This document shows, one piece after another, positions 45,599 through 55,530 of a stretch of DNA of 64,000 nucleotides; position 1 is the first letter of the stretch, and the number at the start of each line of letters is the position of its first letter. A program made the translations under genes and the position numbers. The DNA comes from Pseudoalteromonas byunsanensis (GTDB lineage Bacteria; Pseudomonadota; Gammaproteobacteria; Enterobacterales; Alteromonadaceae), in NCBI RefSeq assembly GCF_001854475.1, contig NZ_MNAN01000034.1, forward strand, positions 1 through 64,000, read 5' to 3'. The notes beneath the pieces were generated by a model, which did no database searches, was not told the DNA's origin, and worked only from the letters and a program-made list of their open reading frames with translations.

Positions 45599-46942
45599 AT
45601 GCTTGATACCTTGCTGTTGTCGCGAATACAGTTTGCAGCCAACATTAGCTTTCACATTCTATTTCCTACCATTACCATCGCGTTAGCGTGGTTTTTGGTT
45701 TTCTTCAAAGTTAGGTACGATCAGACTCAACATCCTATTTGGCTTAGAGCGTATCGCTTCTGGGTCAAAATATTCGCCCTGACTTTCGCCCTTGGTGTGG
45801 TCAGCGGTATCACCATGTCATTCCAATTCGGTACCAACTGGCCCGGCTTTATGGAGAAAGTTGGCAACATAGCAGGTCCCTTACTCGGTTATGAAGTACT
45901 AACAGCATTCTTTATGGAAGCCACCTTTTTGGGAGTCATGCTATTTGGTATGAAACGCGTTTCTGCAAAGGTACATACTCTATCGACGGTAATTGTGGCA
46001 ATCGGTACCAGCCTATCCGCATTTTGGATCTTATCCCTTAATTCTTGGATGCAAACCCCCGCAGGGTTTGAAATTAGAGATGGGATCGTGTTTCCAACCG
46101 ATTGGTTTTTGGTAATTTTCAATCCTTCATTTGGGTATCGATTAGCACATATGTTGTTGGCAAGTGGCCTAACAGCGTCGTTCTTAATCGCAGGAGTTAG
46201 CAGCTATCGACTGCTCAAAGGGGATGACAAAAAAGCCCCTCAACTCACGTTGAAAGTATCCCTCACCGTTGCGATGTTACTAGCGCCGCTACAGATGTTT
46301 GTAGGCGACCTGCACGGCTTGAACACCTTCGAGCATCAACCACAAAAAGTCGCTGCAATGGAAGGAATATGGGAAACAGAACAAGGAGCAGACATGTTAT
46401 TGTTTGCTATTCCCAATGAGAAAACCCGTTCTAACGACTACGAAATTGCTATTCCCAATTTAGCAAGCTGGATTTTAACGCACGAGAAAAACGGTACCAT
46501 TAGAGGACTTAACGAATTCAAAGACGCAACTCCCCCAGTTAAACCTGTTTTCTTTGGCTTTAGAATTATGGTTGGGATGGGCATGCTGATGATAGCCGTC
46601 GCTGTGTATTTTCGGATATCGCTTTGGCGCAATGATGCTCTCGCACCATGGCAACTTAAGACTCTTGTCGCAATGAGCTTTTCTGGCTGGATAGCGACGT
46701 TAGCCGGATGGTATGTCACGGAAATAGGTCGTCAACCGTACTTAGTCTCTGGCGTGTTACGCATAGAAGACGCTGTGACACAGGTAGCTGGCGATAATGT
46801 TCTGATTTCCCTCATAGCCTATTTGACTGTATATATGTTACTTCTCATCGCCTATGTCAGGACCCTTTTCTATACAGCTGACAAGTCTGTTGAGGTAGAA
46901 GAGTACCAAAAGACCTCAGTTGAGGAGAATGTTTATGCTTGA
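45599..46942 (+). CDS. cydA: Cytochrome bd ubiquinol oxidase subunit I (CydA/CioA type)
   Basis: This 447-residue membrane subunit has the haem ligand His19 (RIQFAANISFH) and the conserved segment GYEVLTAFFMEATFLGVMLFG. The Q-loop is short compared with E. coli CydA (about 520 residues), which fits the CioA-like, often cyanide-tolerant class. It oxidises ubiquinol and reduces oxygen to water at the cytoplasmic membrane. It is 15 bp after the regulator stop and overlaps cydB by 8 bp. Confidence 0.94.
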   Translation: MLDTLLLSRIQFAANISFHILFPTITIALAWFLVFFKVRYDQTQHPIWLRAYRFWVKIFALTFALGVVSGITMSFQFGTNWPGFMEKVGNIAGPLLGYEVLTAFFMEATFLGVMLFGMKRVSAKVHTLSTVIVAIGTSLSAFWILSLNSWMQTPAGFEIRDGIVFPTDWFLVIFNPSFGYRLAHMLLASGLTASFLIAGVSSYRLLKGDDKKAPQLTLKVSLTVAMLLAPLQMFVGDLHGLNTFEHQPQKVAAMEGIWETEQGADMLLFAIPNEKTRSNDYEIAIPNLASWILTHEKNGTIRGLNEFKDATPPVKPVFFGFRIMVGMGMLMIAVAVYFRISLWRNDALAPWQLKTLVAMSFSGWIATLAGWYVTEIGRQPYLVSGVLRIEDAVTQVAGDNVLISLIAYLTVYMLLLIAYVRTLFYTADKSVEVEEYQKTSVEENVYA

Positions 46943-47933
46943 TGCGCAAACTCTATCTTTTATCTATGCCTCGTTGATGGCACTGGCGATTTTGCTCTAC
47001 GCTGTACTGGATGGTTACGACTTAGGCGTAGGCATACTACTACCAACCGATAACGAAGAACATGCCGATACGATGATAGCCTCTATAGGTCCTTTTTGGG
47101 ATGCTAATGAAACTTGGTTAGTACTAGCAGTAGGTCTTGCCCTCATTGCCTTCCCCCTGGCTCACAGCATGATCTTGCAAGCACTCTACCTACCGGTAAC
47201 AGTAATGCTCATTGGCCTGATAATTCGCGGTGTCGCTTTCGATTTCAGAGCAAAAGCCAAAATAAAGCGCAAGTCTATGTGGAATAAACTGTTTAAACTA
47301 GGTTCAATCATTAGTGCATTCACACAAGGCTATATGCTTGGCCTATACGTAATGTCGTTTGATCAAAGTGCTCTTGCTGTCGTGTTTGCATGTCTCAGTG
47401 GTGTTGGCGTGGTTGCAGCCTATGCTTTGATAGGTGCAGCATGGCTAATCCTAAAAACACAAGGCAAACTACAACAGCAGGCTATTTGTTGGTGTCAAAT
47501 GGCGACGCGTATGGCCTTTTTAGGCGTAGTCGCAGTCTCAGCTATAAACCCGATAATCAATCATAGTGTATACGAGCGCTGGTTCGAGTCAGAGATTCTA
47601 CTATTACTTTTACCTATGCCTATCATCTGTCTATTTATGTTTGTAATACTTGATAGAGTGCTTATCAAACTAAAGCTACATCCTGATATTGGCAGTTGGC
47701 TGCCGTTTCTGATCTCATGCGTGATCTTTATATTGTGTTTCTTTGGCTTGCTTTACAGCTTTTACCCTTATGTGGTGCCGGGAAAACTCACTATTTTCGA
47801 AGCGTTAGCTGCGCCTGAATCACTGAGGTTTTTATTCTATGGCGTCGTAGTAGTTGTGCCTACTATCCTTGCGTACACAGCGTTTTCCTATCGAGTATTT
47901 TGGGGGAAAGTTCAGCCGCTTTCATATTACTGA
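46935..47933 (+). CDS. cydB: Cytochrome bd ubiquinol oxidase subunit II
   Basis: The start chosen is ATG 46935, seven bases after GAGGAG (46922-46927); earlier in-frame ATGs at 46920 and 46929 are worse placed. The 332-residue protein has the family's LYAVLDGYDLGVGIL and GPFWDANETWLVLAVG segments near the N-terminus and about eight helices. It supports the haem-binding subunit CydA. No CydX-like small gene follows before the terminator. Confidence 0.94.
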   Translation: MLDAQTLSFIYASLMALAILLYAVLDGYDLGVGILLPTDNEEHADTMIASIGPFWDANETWLVLAVGLALIAFPLAHSMILQALYLPVTVMLIGLIIRGVAFDFRAKAKIKRKSMWNKLFKLGSIISAFTQGYMLGLYVMSFDQSALAVVFACLSGVGVVAAYALIGAAWLILKTQGKLQQQAICWCQMATRMAFLGVVAVSAINPIINHSVYERWFESEILLLLLPMPIICLFMFVILDRVLIKLKLHPDIGSWLPFLISCVIFILCFFGLLYSFYPYVVPGKLTIFEALAAPESLRFLFYGVVVVVPTILAYTAFSYRVFWGKVQPLSYY

Positions 47934-48004
47934 CATTAAAAGTTAGTAAAACAAAGAATTAAGAATTCATTACACACTTGTAGGCATTAATGCCGTATCA
48001 AAAA

Positions 48005-48034
48005 GGCAGCATGTTGGAATGCTGCCTTTTTTTT
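48005..48034 (+). terminator. Rho-independent terminator of the cydAB operon
   Basis: GGCAGCAT (48005-48012) and ATGCTGCC (48019-48026) form an 8-bp stem followed by eight Ts. Confidence 0.95.
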
Positions 48035-48071
48035 CGATAATGATTACCAAGTAAGTATTTAATTACCCAAA

Positions 48072-48707
48072 CTAGGGCGCAATCTTTACACAATCATAGA
48101 GCATCTGCCAAGCAGCAGTGTTTTGCTTGGGAGATTCATTTACCCACCAACGCGCTTCATACACACTGTTTTCGTACGTAACTGTGTGACCTTTTTGATA
48201 AACAGTGTGTTCACTCCACTCCTTTGCATCACATTTAGGTGTTAGGTCTCCAAAAAAGCCCGTAATGCTGGCTAATTTACCATCTTTGCTAGTGCCATAG
48301 TCTACACCTTCAGCCAATACAACAGCGCCATCAAAGCCACTAATTCTCCAATTAAATCTAAGAACTTCGTTTCCTTGGGGTCCATGTATATCTATTTCTG
48401 AAACAAGCTCACCCTTAACTTGCAAGATGCCAACCTGCTTCATATCTTTATGAAAATTAGAAATCCATTGATTGATTTTTTCATCTGAATCGATTGTAAA
48501 TTCAGATGAACTCGGGTCTTTATAGGTGAAATTGTGTGTCACAGACCGCTTTAAGATATCGAACCTGTTAGCATCTGACTGTTCAGACCAAGCACTTATA
48601 TATTGCTTAACATTACTCTTGAGTTGCTCCTTGGCAGATTCACTCGCCAGTACTGTAGATGGTGCAGCCAACGCCACAGACAAAAAAAGCATGTTTATTT
48701 TATTCAT
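48072..48707 (-). CDS. Secreted SnoaL-like protein with a CBM5/12-type chitin-binding module
   Basis: This 211-residue protein has a signal peptide (to about residue 22, VLAS). A SnoaL/NTF2-like domain follows (about 28-150, including WSEQSDANRFDILKRSVTHNFTYKDP). A C-terminal module from about 165 on has the CBM5/12 pattern W...TVYQKGHTVTYENSVYEARWW and a final W. Such modules bind chitin or related polymers. The function of the joined SnoaL domain is unknown; the pairing is unusual. Confidence 0.72.
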   Translation of the reverse strand: MNKINMLFLSVALAAPSTVLASESAKEQLKSNVKQYISAWSEQSDANRFDILKRSVTHNFTYKDPSSSEFTIDSDEKINQWISNFHKDMKQVGILQVKGELVSEIDIHGPQGNEVLRFNWRISGFDGAVVLAEGVDYGTSKDGKLASITGFFGDLTPKCDAKEWSEHTVYQKGHTVTYENSVYEARWWVNESPKQNTAAWQMLYDCVKIAP

Positions 48708-48899
48708 CAGTTTCCCTCGTTTATGTGTTTATAAAGAGTATTCTGACTTGCTTACAGTTTGCCGTCTGTATGGATAAGAAATGACTAAAAATCTATTTAT
48801 GCAAATTTTTCAATATATTAGTAACGGTTAGTTTAGCTAAACTGATCAAGCTAATGGTTTTAAATGATGCAAACAACTTACTTAAGGAAGGTAATTGTG

Positions 48900-49937
48900 A
48901 TGATAGAAGATTTGTATTTGGCTAGCTGTTGTATTGCCCTATTCTGTTCTGGATTAATATTTAAGCAACACAAAACGAGCGATAATAACTCAAGCTTTCT
49001 ACATAGCGGATTTTTTGCGTTATTAATTATACCGTTAACTGGCTATATAGGGGTGCGCTATGGAGAGCTTCCTGACTTTATTATCAAGCTATCTCAGTGT
49101 GTTATCTTGTTATTCTGTGCACTCATATTTCTTCACTACCAACGCAAGAAAGCGTCATTTTATCATATAACCCTACACATGCTGCCATTTACAGTGTTCT
49201 TCCTTTTAAGGATCAGTGATATAGCAACCCACTCTCTTGGCTTGGTAATAGTCTATTTTGTTGTAATTTTTAGCTATCTAGCGACAAGTATATTTGCTTT
49301 TAGCACAGTAATTAATATGCGTTCAAAATACGAACTGGCAAATATCGTCACCGTCATTGCTATAGTGTGTTTGGCTGGCTTAGTTACTTTTTGTTATTTA
49401 AATAACTCCCCTTGGATACTACCGCTGTGGCATATGCTCAATCTACTTATTTGTTGCTATATTACCATTAGCGCATTCAATGCGGCGTACACTCCTAAAA
49501 AGGCAGAGGAGCTTGGAATTAATAAGGCACTTACAATAAAAAAAGAACGACTACTAGACAAAGAGACTGCAAATAGCCTTTCACAGCAAGTGATTCGACT
49601 ATTCACAGCTAACAAAGTGTATCTCGATAACGCTCTTTGTCTGAAAAAACTTTCTGCGCAGTTGAATCTAACTACTCATCAAACTTCAGAGCTACTGAAC
49701 GTGCACATGAAAAGCAGCTTTTATCGACTATTGAATAGCTATAGGGTTCAACACGCATGCAACCTCTTAAAAGACCAGAAAAACGCTTTCACAATAACTG
49801 ATATTATGTACAACAGCGGATTTAACAACAAAAATACCTTTTATAAAGAATTTAAACGTCATACGGGCACTTCGCCGAGTCAGTGGGTAAAGCACAATGC
49901 ACGTGAAGCAAAGGACCTAATACAACAACTTTCTTAA
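48900..49937 (+). CDS. AraC-family regulator with an N-terminal membrane domain
   Basis: The start chosen is ATG 48900, eight bases after AAGGAAGG, giving 345 residues. About seven hydrophobic helices fill residues 5-205. A cytosolic linker and an AraC-type DNA-binding domain follow (about 235-335), with two helix-turn-helix units: LKKLSAQLNLTTHQTSELLN and ITDIMYNSGFNNKNTFYKEFKRHTGTSPSQW. It probably senses a signal at the membrane and acts on nearby or distant genes. The secreted SnoaL/CBM gene is divergent from it and may be a target. Confidence 0.85.
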   Translation: MIEDLYLASCCIALFCSGLIFKQHKTSDNNSSFLHSGFFALLIIPLTGYIGVRYGELPDFIIKLSQCVILLFCALIFLHYQRKKASFYHITLHMLPFTVFFLLRISDIATHSLGLVIVYFVVIFSYLATSIFAFSTVINMRSKYELANIVTVIAIVCLAGLVTFCYLNNSPWILPLWHMLNLLICCYITISAFNAAYTPKKAEELGINKALTIKKERLLDKETANSLSQQVIRLFTANKVYLDNALCLKKLSAQLNLTTHQTSELLNVHMKSSFYRLLNSYRVQHACNLLKDQKNAFTITDIMYNSGFNNKNTFYKEFKRHTGTSPSQWVKHNAREAKDLIQQLS

Positions 49938-49976
49938 GGTATGGCATGAACAGAGCACGCAAATGTGACTGTGTAT

Positions 49977-50002
49977 AAAAAAGGCCGGATATCATTCCGG
50001 CC
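49977..50002 (-). terminator. Rho-independent terminator of the mltB gene
   Basis: On the minus strand, GGCCGGA/TCCGGCC (49983-49989, 49996-50002) is followed by TTTTTT. Confidence 0.88.
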
Positions 50003-50013
50003 TCAAATATGTC

Positions 50014-51030
50014 TTATAACTTTGGGTAAGCTATTCTGTCTGACAAATACCCTACGCTTGTTGCGAAATAGTATGAGCGGTTCCAATGCATTAAGGCCTT
50101 ATAATTGTCGTACGCCAGATACATGCGACCATTAATATCGTCTGGCATTACCAAAGCAGCTGTAACGTCTACTTTTGGCAAATCAGAACCGTCTGCACGG
50201 CGTAAGCCTAAAGCTTGCCAATCAGCCAAGTTACGCTCAGATTCTTTCCAGTAATTAAGCCACTCTTTGCGTGTTTTTGTGCCGCGTTTGAGAATATACT
50301 TATTGTCAAAGTTTACAGGCAGCTTAACCTGTCTACCCCAAGTCAAATTGTCGTTCCAACCTGCCTGTTTGAGGTAATTGGCAATTGAAGCAAATGCATC
50401 AACCTCGGTCGTCCAAATATCTTTTCGGCCATCTTTGTTGTAATCAACAGCATATGAATTGAAAGAGGTAGGCATAAATTGAGTTTGACCCATCGCCCCT
50501 GCCCAAGAGCCTTTAAAGTCTTCAAGTGTAATATGGCCTGACTTTAAAATATCTAACGCAGCCCATAGCTGGCGTTTGTATAGCGCTTCTCTGCGTCCGT
50601 CGAACGCCAGTGTTACCAAAGCGCTGATCACAGGATAACCACCTTGAATACGCCCAAAGTTACTTTCGAGCCCCCACAGAGCAACGATAAACCTAGCTTG
50701 CACGCCGTATTCTTGGGCTATTTTCTCTAAGATTTCTTTATGTTCTTTGTAAAGCTTGCGAGCTTGATTGATTTTCCACTGCGGTACACGCTTAGGTAAG
50801 TAGGTTTCTAGCGTCTCTACTACCTCTGGCTGATTTTTATCTGCTGTTATAACCTTTTTCTTAAACTTTACTGTAGCAAATGCACTATCTATTAATGCTT
50901 GATCGTACCCCTTTGCTTGAGCTTCAACTTTTAAGTCAGCAACATACTGATCGAATTTTTCTTGTGTATTAGCCCAAACAGAACTTGTCAGACAAAGTGC
51001 GCCTACAAGCACTGATAACTTTTTAATCAC
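50014..51030 (-). CDS. Membrane-bound or periplasmic lytic murein transglycosylase, MltB family
   Basis: The start chosen is GTG 51030, six bases after GGAG; an earlier ATG at 51042 is also in frame. The product is 338 residues. A signal peptide (IKKLSVLVGALCLTSSVWA) precedes an SLT-type domain with the catalytic glutamate in ALWGLESNFG (about Glu122) and AGAMGQTQFMPTSF. It cleaves peptidoglycan glycan strands to form 1,6-anhydro ends. There is no lipobox, so it is soluble in the periplasm. It overlaps the ycgL stop by 8 bp. Confidence 0.92.
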   Translation of the reverse strand: MIKKLSVLVGALCLTSSVWANTQEKFDQYVADLKVEAQAKGYDQALIDSAFATVKFKKKVITADKNQPEVVETLETYLPKRVPQWKINQARKLYKEHKEILEKIAQEYGVQARFIVALWGLESNFGRIQGGYPVISALVTLAFDGRREALYKRQLWAALDILKSGHITLEDFKGSWAGAMGQTQFMPTSFNSYAVDYNKDGRKDIWTTEVDAFASIANYLKQAGWNDNLTWGRQVKLPVNFDNKYILKRGTKTRKEWLNYWKESERNLADWQALGLRRADGSDLPKVDVTAALVMPDDINGRMYLAYDNYKALMHWNRSYYFATSVGYLSDRIAYPKL

Positions 51031-51304
51031 TGGACACTCCATTTTCTGTTTTAAATTGTTCTAAAAGATTTTCTTCTGGTGGAGGAAGCTGTAAGTAAAA
51101 TCCTTCACTGCTTAACTTCTCCTTAACCAAAGCGATATCTGCTGCTCCTAGCTTGTCTCGTTTAGATAAATTAAACATCATAACGAACTGTGGTCGGCCA
51201 AACATGTTCATTAATGGCTCTGGCACTTTTGTAAAATCGTCGCGCTTTTCTACATAAAGGTAGGTATCAGCTTTTTTTGAGCTTTTATATACAGCAGTGA
51301 GCAT
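51023..51304 (-). CDS. ycgL: YcgL domain protein
   Basis: This 93-residue protein matches the YcgL family (KKADTYLYVEKRDDFTKVPEPLMNMFGRPQFVM). Function is unknown. It commonly lies beside minC and rnd in gammaproteobacteria, as here, where minC is divergent with about 200 bp between. Confidence 0.93.
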   Translation of the reverse strand: MLTAVYKSSKKADTYLYVEKRDDFTKVPEPLMNMFGRPQFVMMFNLSKRDKLGAADIALVKEKLSSEGFYLQLPPPEENLLEQFKTENGVSSD

Positions 51305-51506
51305 TATAACCCTATAAATTCTTGCTTATGTCTAAACGGCACTATACCATGACACTCATTGTATTTGGAAAGTTTTGCGACTTACAAACGTTTAAAATAC
51401 GGGGCCAAAATAACAATTACGCCCTGACAGACTCATTTTTTATTCCACATAAAAATAATTAATAAGAGACTGTTGAAGTATTAAGTATGCATTTTATAGA
51501 GCGCTT

Positions 51507-52217
51507 ATGTCAGAACAAACATTTGAGTTAAAAGGGAACCTTTTTACCCTGTCTGTGTTGCACTTGTTCTCGGTTGACATCAAACAACTTAGCAAGGCAC
51601 TGGACGAAAAAATATCTCAGGCACCCAAATTTTTTATCGGTGCCCCGATTGTTATTAACCTCGCCAAATTACAGGATGCCGACGTTGATTTTGAAACGTT
51701 AAAGCAAACCCTCGTTGATTTACAATTAAATCCTGTTGGTATTTGCAACGGTTCTGAACAACAAAATGAAGCAGCTAAATCTGCGGCACTATCCGTTTTA
51801 AACTACAGTAAAGACAATGCAAAACCTGTCGCCACTAAAACCAGCGATACCGAAGTGGTTGAAGTTGAGAAAGAAGTTTATTTACCACCACAGATTGTTC
51901 ACGCCACCGTTCGTTCAGGTCAGCAAATATATGCTAAAAACAGAGATTTGATTGTCATGGGTGCGGTCAGTCATGGTGCGGAAGTGATAGCTGACGGAAA
52001 TATTCATATTTATGGTACTTTAAGAGGCCGAGCAATTGCTGGGGCTCAAGGATACGATGACGCCGCAATTTATTGTCAGCGTCTTGAAGCCGAATTGGTT
52101 TCTGTTAATGGCAGTTATTGGATCAGTGATTCTTTGCAAGGAGAACATTGGGGACAGGCTGCACAAGTAAAACAAAAAAATGATTCATTAGAAATAACAG
52201 CTTTGGTCAAAGGATAA
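51507..52217 (+). CDS. minC: Septum site-determining protein MinC
   Basis: This 236-residue protein has the N-terminal MinC domain (about 5-105), a linker and the C-terminal beta-helix with VRSGQQIYAKNRDLIVMGAVSHGAEVIADGNIHIYG and GRAIAGAQG. It inhibits FtsZ assembly away from midcell when bound to MinD. It is five bases before minD in the min operon. Confidence 0.96.
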   Translation: MSEQTFELKGNLFTLSVLHLFSVDIKQLSKALDEKISQAPKFFIGAPIVINLAKLQDADVDFETLKQTLVDLQLNPVGICNGSEQQNEAAKSAALSVLNYSKDNAKPVATKTSDTEVVEVEKEVYLPPQIVHATVRSGQQIYAKNRDLIVMGAVSHGAEVIADGNIHIYGTLRGRAIAGAQGYDDAAIYCQRLEAELVSVNGSYWISDSLQGEHWGQAAQVKQKNDSLEITALVKG

Positions 52218-52222
52218 ATCAC

Positions 52223-53032
52223 ATGGCAAAAATTATTGTCGTAACTTCGGGTAAAGGCGGTGTAGGCAAAACTACGTCTAGCGCAGCTATTGGTACTGGC
52301 CTTGCACTTAAAGGCTACAAAACAGCCATCATCGATTTTGATATTGGCCTTCGTAACTTAGATCTAATCATGGGTTGTGAGCGCCGAGTCGTTTACGATT
52401 TTGTAAACGTTATCAATGGTGAAGCAAATCTAAATCAAGCGATGATCAAGGATAAACGTGTAGAGAAGTTATACATACTTCCGGCATCACAAACGCGCGA
52501 CAAAGACGCACTAACTAAAGAGGGTGTTGAACGCGTTTTAAATGAAATGAAAGATAACTTTGATTTCATCATCTGTGACTCACCAGCGGGTATTGAAGCA
52601 GGTGCTATGATGGCACTATATTTCGCTGATGAAGCGATCGTTACAACTAACCCAGAGGTGTCATCGGTTAGAGACTCAGACCGAATTCTTGGTATTTTGC
52701 AAAGTAAATCAAAACGCGCAGAGATGGGTTTAGAGCCTGTAAAAGAGCATTTACTGCTAACTCGTTACAACCCAGAGCGTGTTGCAAACGGTGAAATGCT
52801 ATCAGTAGAAGACGTACAAGAAATACTTGCTATCGATTTACTTGGTGTTATTCCAGAATCAAAAGCCGTACTTAACGCATCGAACTCTGGTCAGCCAGTT
52901 GTACTTGATAGCGAGTCTGATGCCGGACAGGCATATAGCGATGCAATTAATCGTTTGTTAGGTGAAATTATCGACTTCCGTTTTCTTGATGTAGAGAAAA
53001 AGGGTTTATTAAAACGGATTTTTGGAGGTTAA
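52223..53032 (+). CDS. minD: Septum site-determining ATPase MinD
   Basis: This 269-residue protein has the deviant Walker [11 protein letters not shown] (about 9-18), [13 protein letters not shown] and [11 protein letters not shown]. The C-terminal amphipathic helix ends [11 protein letters not shown], which inserts into the membrane. It binds ATP and membrane and recruits MinC; MinE drives its oscillation. Its stop lies one base before the GTG of minE. Confidence 0.97.
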   Translation: MAKIIVVTSGKGGVGKTTSSAAIGTGLALKGYKTAIIDFDIGLRNLDLIMGCERRVVYDFVNVINGEANLNQAMIKDKRVEKLYILPASQTRDKDALTKEGVERVLNEMKDNFDFIICDSPAGIEAGAMMALYFADEAIVTTNPEVSSVRDSDRILGILQSKSKRAEMGLEPVKEHLLLTRYNPERVANGEMLSVEDVQEILAIDLLGVIPESKAVLNASNSGQPVVLDSESDAGQAYSDAINRLLGEIIDFRFLDVEKKGLLKRIFGG

Positions 53033-53033
53033 C

Positions 53034-53303
53034 GTGTCATTACTTGACTATTTTCGTTCAGAGAAAAAGAGTAGCGCATCGCTCGCCAAGGAGCGTTTGC
53101 AGATCATCGTTGCCCATGAGCGCTCAAAAAGAGGCACTCCAGATTATCTGCCACAACTCAAGCAAGATATTCTTGATGTGATCCGTAAATATGTAAAAGT
53201 TGATTCTGATGCAGTAAACGTTCAGTTTGAACAAAATGAAGATGATTTAGCTGTTTTGGAGCTTAACGTCACTTTACCAGATGACGATAAAGAATCGAAA
53301 TAG
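53034..53303 (+). CDS. minE: Cell division topological specificity factor MinE
   Basis: The start chosen is GTG 53034, preceded by GGAGG (53024-53028), giving 89 residues that begin SLLDYF as in other MinE proteins. The anti-MinCD helix ([14 protein letters not shown]) and the C-terminal topology domain are present. It stimulates the MinD ATPase and restricts division inhibition to the poles. Confidence 0.95.
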   Translation: MSLLDYFRSEKKSSASLAKERLQIIVAHERSKRGTPDYLPQLKQDILDVIRKYVKVDSDAVNVQFEQNEDDLAVLELNVTLPDDDKESK

Positions 53304-53323
53304 CTGAATGAAAACTACGAAAT

Positions 53324-53361
53324 CTACCTGCTAGCTATACTAAATCAAAGCCAGCAGGTAG
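53324..53361 (+). terminator. Hairpin after the min operon
   Basis: CTACCTGCT (53324-53332) and AGCAGGTAG (53353-53361) are exact complements, and GCT/AGC extends the stem inside after one mismatch. AT-rich sequence follows without a long T-run. Confidence 0.5.
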
Positions 53362-53442
53362 ATATTTATCTATAAACTCTTTGTATCAACAAACCTACCC
53401 ACAAGCCTTTTAGCAATAGTAGCCAACGTTGTCGACCACTTT

Positions 53443-54231
53443 TTATTTTTGCGCGCAATACAACCGAGCGCTAGATTGGCAGTATCTTGAATCAGTACTT
53501 CTCCACCAAGCGTCTGATTTGCTTGCATTACCTACTTGTGCTACGCCAGGATCATTATAGGTTTTTAGGCATGATTCAGTATGTCCACTGTCGCCAGTGG
53601 AAAATGAGTTTGTCCAGACGTATAAATTAGTTGTAACTTGATTTAAGTTTTCATCTATATTGATAGGTGACAATAAACGGTTAGAATAAAAATCTTGTTT
53701 GTTATTGGCAACCTTCGTGCCATTTAATAAGTAGTATTCATGAGAATGGGAGATTGGACTAGTCGCTGAACGATAGTCACTACTTAGGGCTATAATCGCT
53801 CCATATGTGCCCTGTGGAGCATATTCAGATGCATCTGCTGCAGATTGACATATGGCATCGACTTCATCTCGATAGTTATCAAATAACTCATAGCCTCTGA
53901 ACTGTTGACTCGTTACAAAAATCGCTTTAGCGTCTTGTGGAATTTTCTTAACGAGATCATCGGCAATTGCTTCGCCTTTAACTAATAACACCCACCGTTG
54001 GCTATCTTCTACAGGCGTAGGGTTTTGAGCATTTACATTAATATTAGTCGTGGCAACAAATAGGCTACCACTTTCTCCCTCTCTTACTACTTGCCCCGCC
54101 GAGTAGCTTGTGGTTGCTGACCAAATAAGATTATTTGTATCAATATTTAGCGCACCAACATAGTCGTTGCCATAGGCTGATGATGCAGCGAAAAGAAAAG
54201 TACAGGTCGATAATAGCTTTTTGATTGTCAT
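53443..54231 (-). CDS. Secreted protein of unknown function with a CBM5/12-like module
   Basis: The start chosen is ATG 54231, five bases after AAGGAG, giving 262 residues. A signal peptide ends near SSAYGN (about 20). Residues ~30-80 follow the pattern W...TSYSAGQVV...LFVATTN...PVEDSQRW of CBM5/12-like modules. The C-terminal ~160 residues contain paired cysteines (DAICQSAA, ESCLKTY, RYCQSSARLYC) and ALSSDYRSA, somewhat like DUF1554 lectin-like domains. Substrate and function are unknown. It resembles the other CBM protein at 48072 only in the module pattern. Confidence 0.62.
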   Translation of the reverse strand: MTIKKLLSTCTFLFAASSAYGNDYVGALNIDTNNLIWSATTSYSAGQVVREGESGSLFVATTNINVNAQNPTPVEDSQRWVLLVKGEAIADDLVKKIPQDAKAIFVTSQQFRGYELFDNYRDEVDAICQSAADASEYAPQGTYGAIIALSSDYRSATSPISHSHEYYLLNGTKVANNKQDFYSNRLLSPINIDENLNQVTTNLYVWTNSFSTGDSGHTESCLKTYNDPGVAQVGNASKSDAWWRSTDSRYCQSSARLYCAQK

Positions 54232-54375
54232 ATCCACTCCTTGTGTATGTTAGCTATCGTACTTGCAATTATACCGCACCTTTATTAGGTACACAAAGGA
54301 ACTTTAACATTTCCCGCAACATACACTTGCCCTGTCTTTCAGCTCATCTCGTATTCGCAATGCTTTTCAGCTTAA

Positions 54376-55506
54376 TTACACATCCCAATCTTTAAGCACA
54401 TCTTTAACAAGTTCATAACGCCATGACTGCAACAAATCTGGCTTTAGTAGAGAGGCTCGCTCTTCTGCGGTTTTTTTCCAATTCCAACTAATCAGTTGAT
54501 TTACTTGCTTTTTAGACGCCAATACATCTGCTGGTATGTCATTACTCTCAGCAATATGTTTGATCTTCGCACTAAGCTCTTTTGCCGCTTTTTTGTAATT
54601 TGGGTAATCTATCAAGCGTAATAGTTTTTGCGGGCATTGCGGTTCTGATATCGATTTGCCCTGCTCTACGCAGGCCAAAATTTCTTTACCTGAGCGGTTA
54701 ACTTCCATCGCTTCAATTCCTGGTATATTACGCAATCCGCTCAGTGAGGTTGGGCGACGTTTAGCAATCTCCACCATATTGTGCTCTTTTAACACAAAAC
54801 TTAGTGCGAGATTTTTCTTCTCAGCTTTGTTGCGTCTCCAAGCTGCTAGCTCCTTTAATACGGCTAAATCTCGAGGCTTTAGCTGCCAAGCATTTTTTAC
54901 ATCCAGATAGACTTGGTCATCAGGTACCATAAAAGCACGCTTTTTAGCGATCAATTCACTTTCAGCAACCACAATATCCATCAAGCCACGCTCGCTTATC
55001 TGCTCGTAGATAGATTCAAAACAAGGCATTAAATAAAATACATCGGATGCCGCATAGTCCAATTGCTTTTGAGTTAGAGGCCTTTGTAGCCAATTTGTTC
55101 GAGATTCGCTTTTGTCTATTTCAACTTCCAAGATAGTGTTAACCATATTAGCAAACCCGACACAGTTACCCTTCCCTAATACTTGAAGGGCAAATTGCGT
55201 ATCAAAAATTGGCGCCGGTACAAAACCTGCAAATTTTTGGAATACTTCAATGTCTTCAGAAGGTGAATGAAGTATTTTTAATACTTCTGGGTTTTGAAAA
55301 ATATCCCACAAAGGTGATAGATCTAGCTCTAGAAGAGGGTCTATCAAGGCAAGTTGGTTCTGGGCATATACTTGAATTAGCGCGACTTCTGGATACAAAG
55401 TACGACGACGCATAAATTCCGTATCTAAAGCAACTACCTGTGCCTCAGCGATATTTTTGGCAAAACCATTTAGCTCGATTTGTGATTGAATTACTCGATA
55501 CTGCAC
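54376..55506 (-). CDS. rnd: Ribonuclease D
   Basis: This 376-residue protein has the DEDD exonuclease motifs: VALDTEFMRRRTLYPEVALIQVY (about 25-47), LHSPSEDIEVF and LDYAASDVFYLMPCF with the tyrosine of the DEDDy type. Two helical HRDC-type regions follow in the C-terminal half. It trims tRNA 3' ends. Length and order match E. coli RNase D. Confidence 0.95.
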   Translation of the reverse strand: MQYRVIQSQIELNGFAKNIAEAQVVALDTEFMRRRTLYPEVALIQVYAQNQLALIDPLLELDLSPLWDIFQNPEVLKILHSPSEDIEVFQKFAGFVPAPIFDTQFALQVLGKGNCVGFANMVNTILEVEIDKSESRTNWLQRPLTQKQLDYAASDVFYLMPCFESIYEQISERGLMDIVVAESELIAKKRAFMVPDDQVYLDVKNAWQLKPRDLAVLKELAAWRRNKAEKKNLALSFVLKEHNMVEIAKRRPTSLSGLRNIPGIEAMEVNRSGKEILACVEQGKSISEPQCPQKLLRLIDYPNYKKAAKELSAKIKHIAESNDIPADVLASKKQVNQLISWNWKKTAEERASLLKPDLLQSWRYELVKDVLKDWDV

Positions 55507-55530
55507 TGCGTCTCCTGGACATTTTATTGC

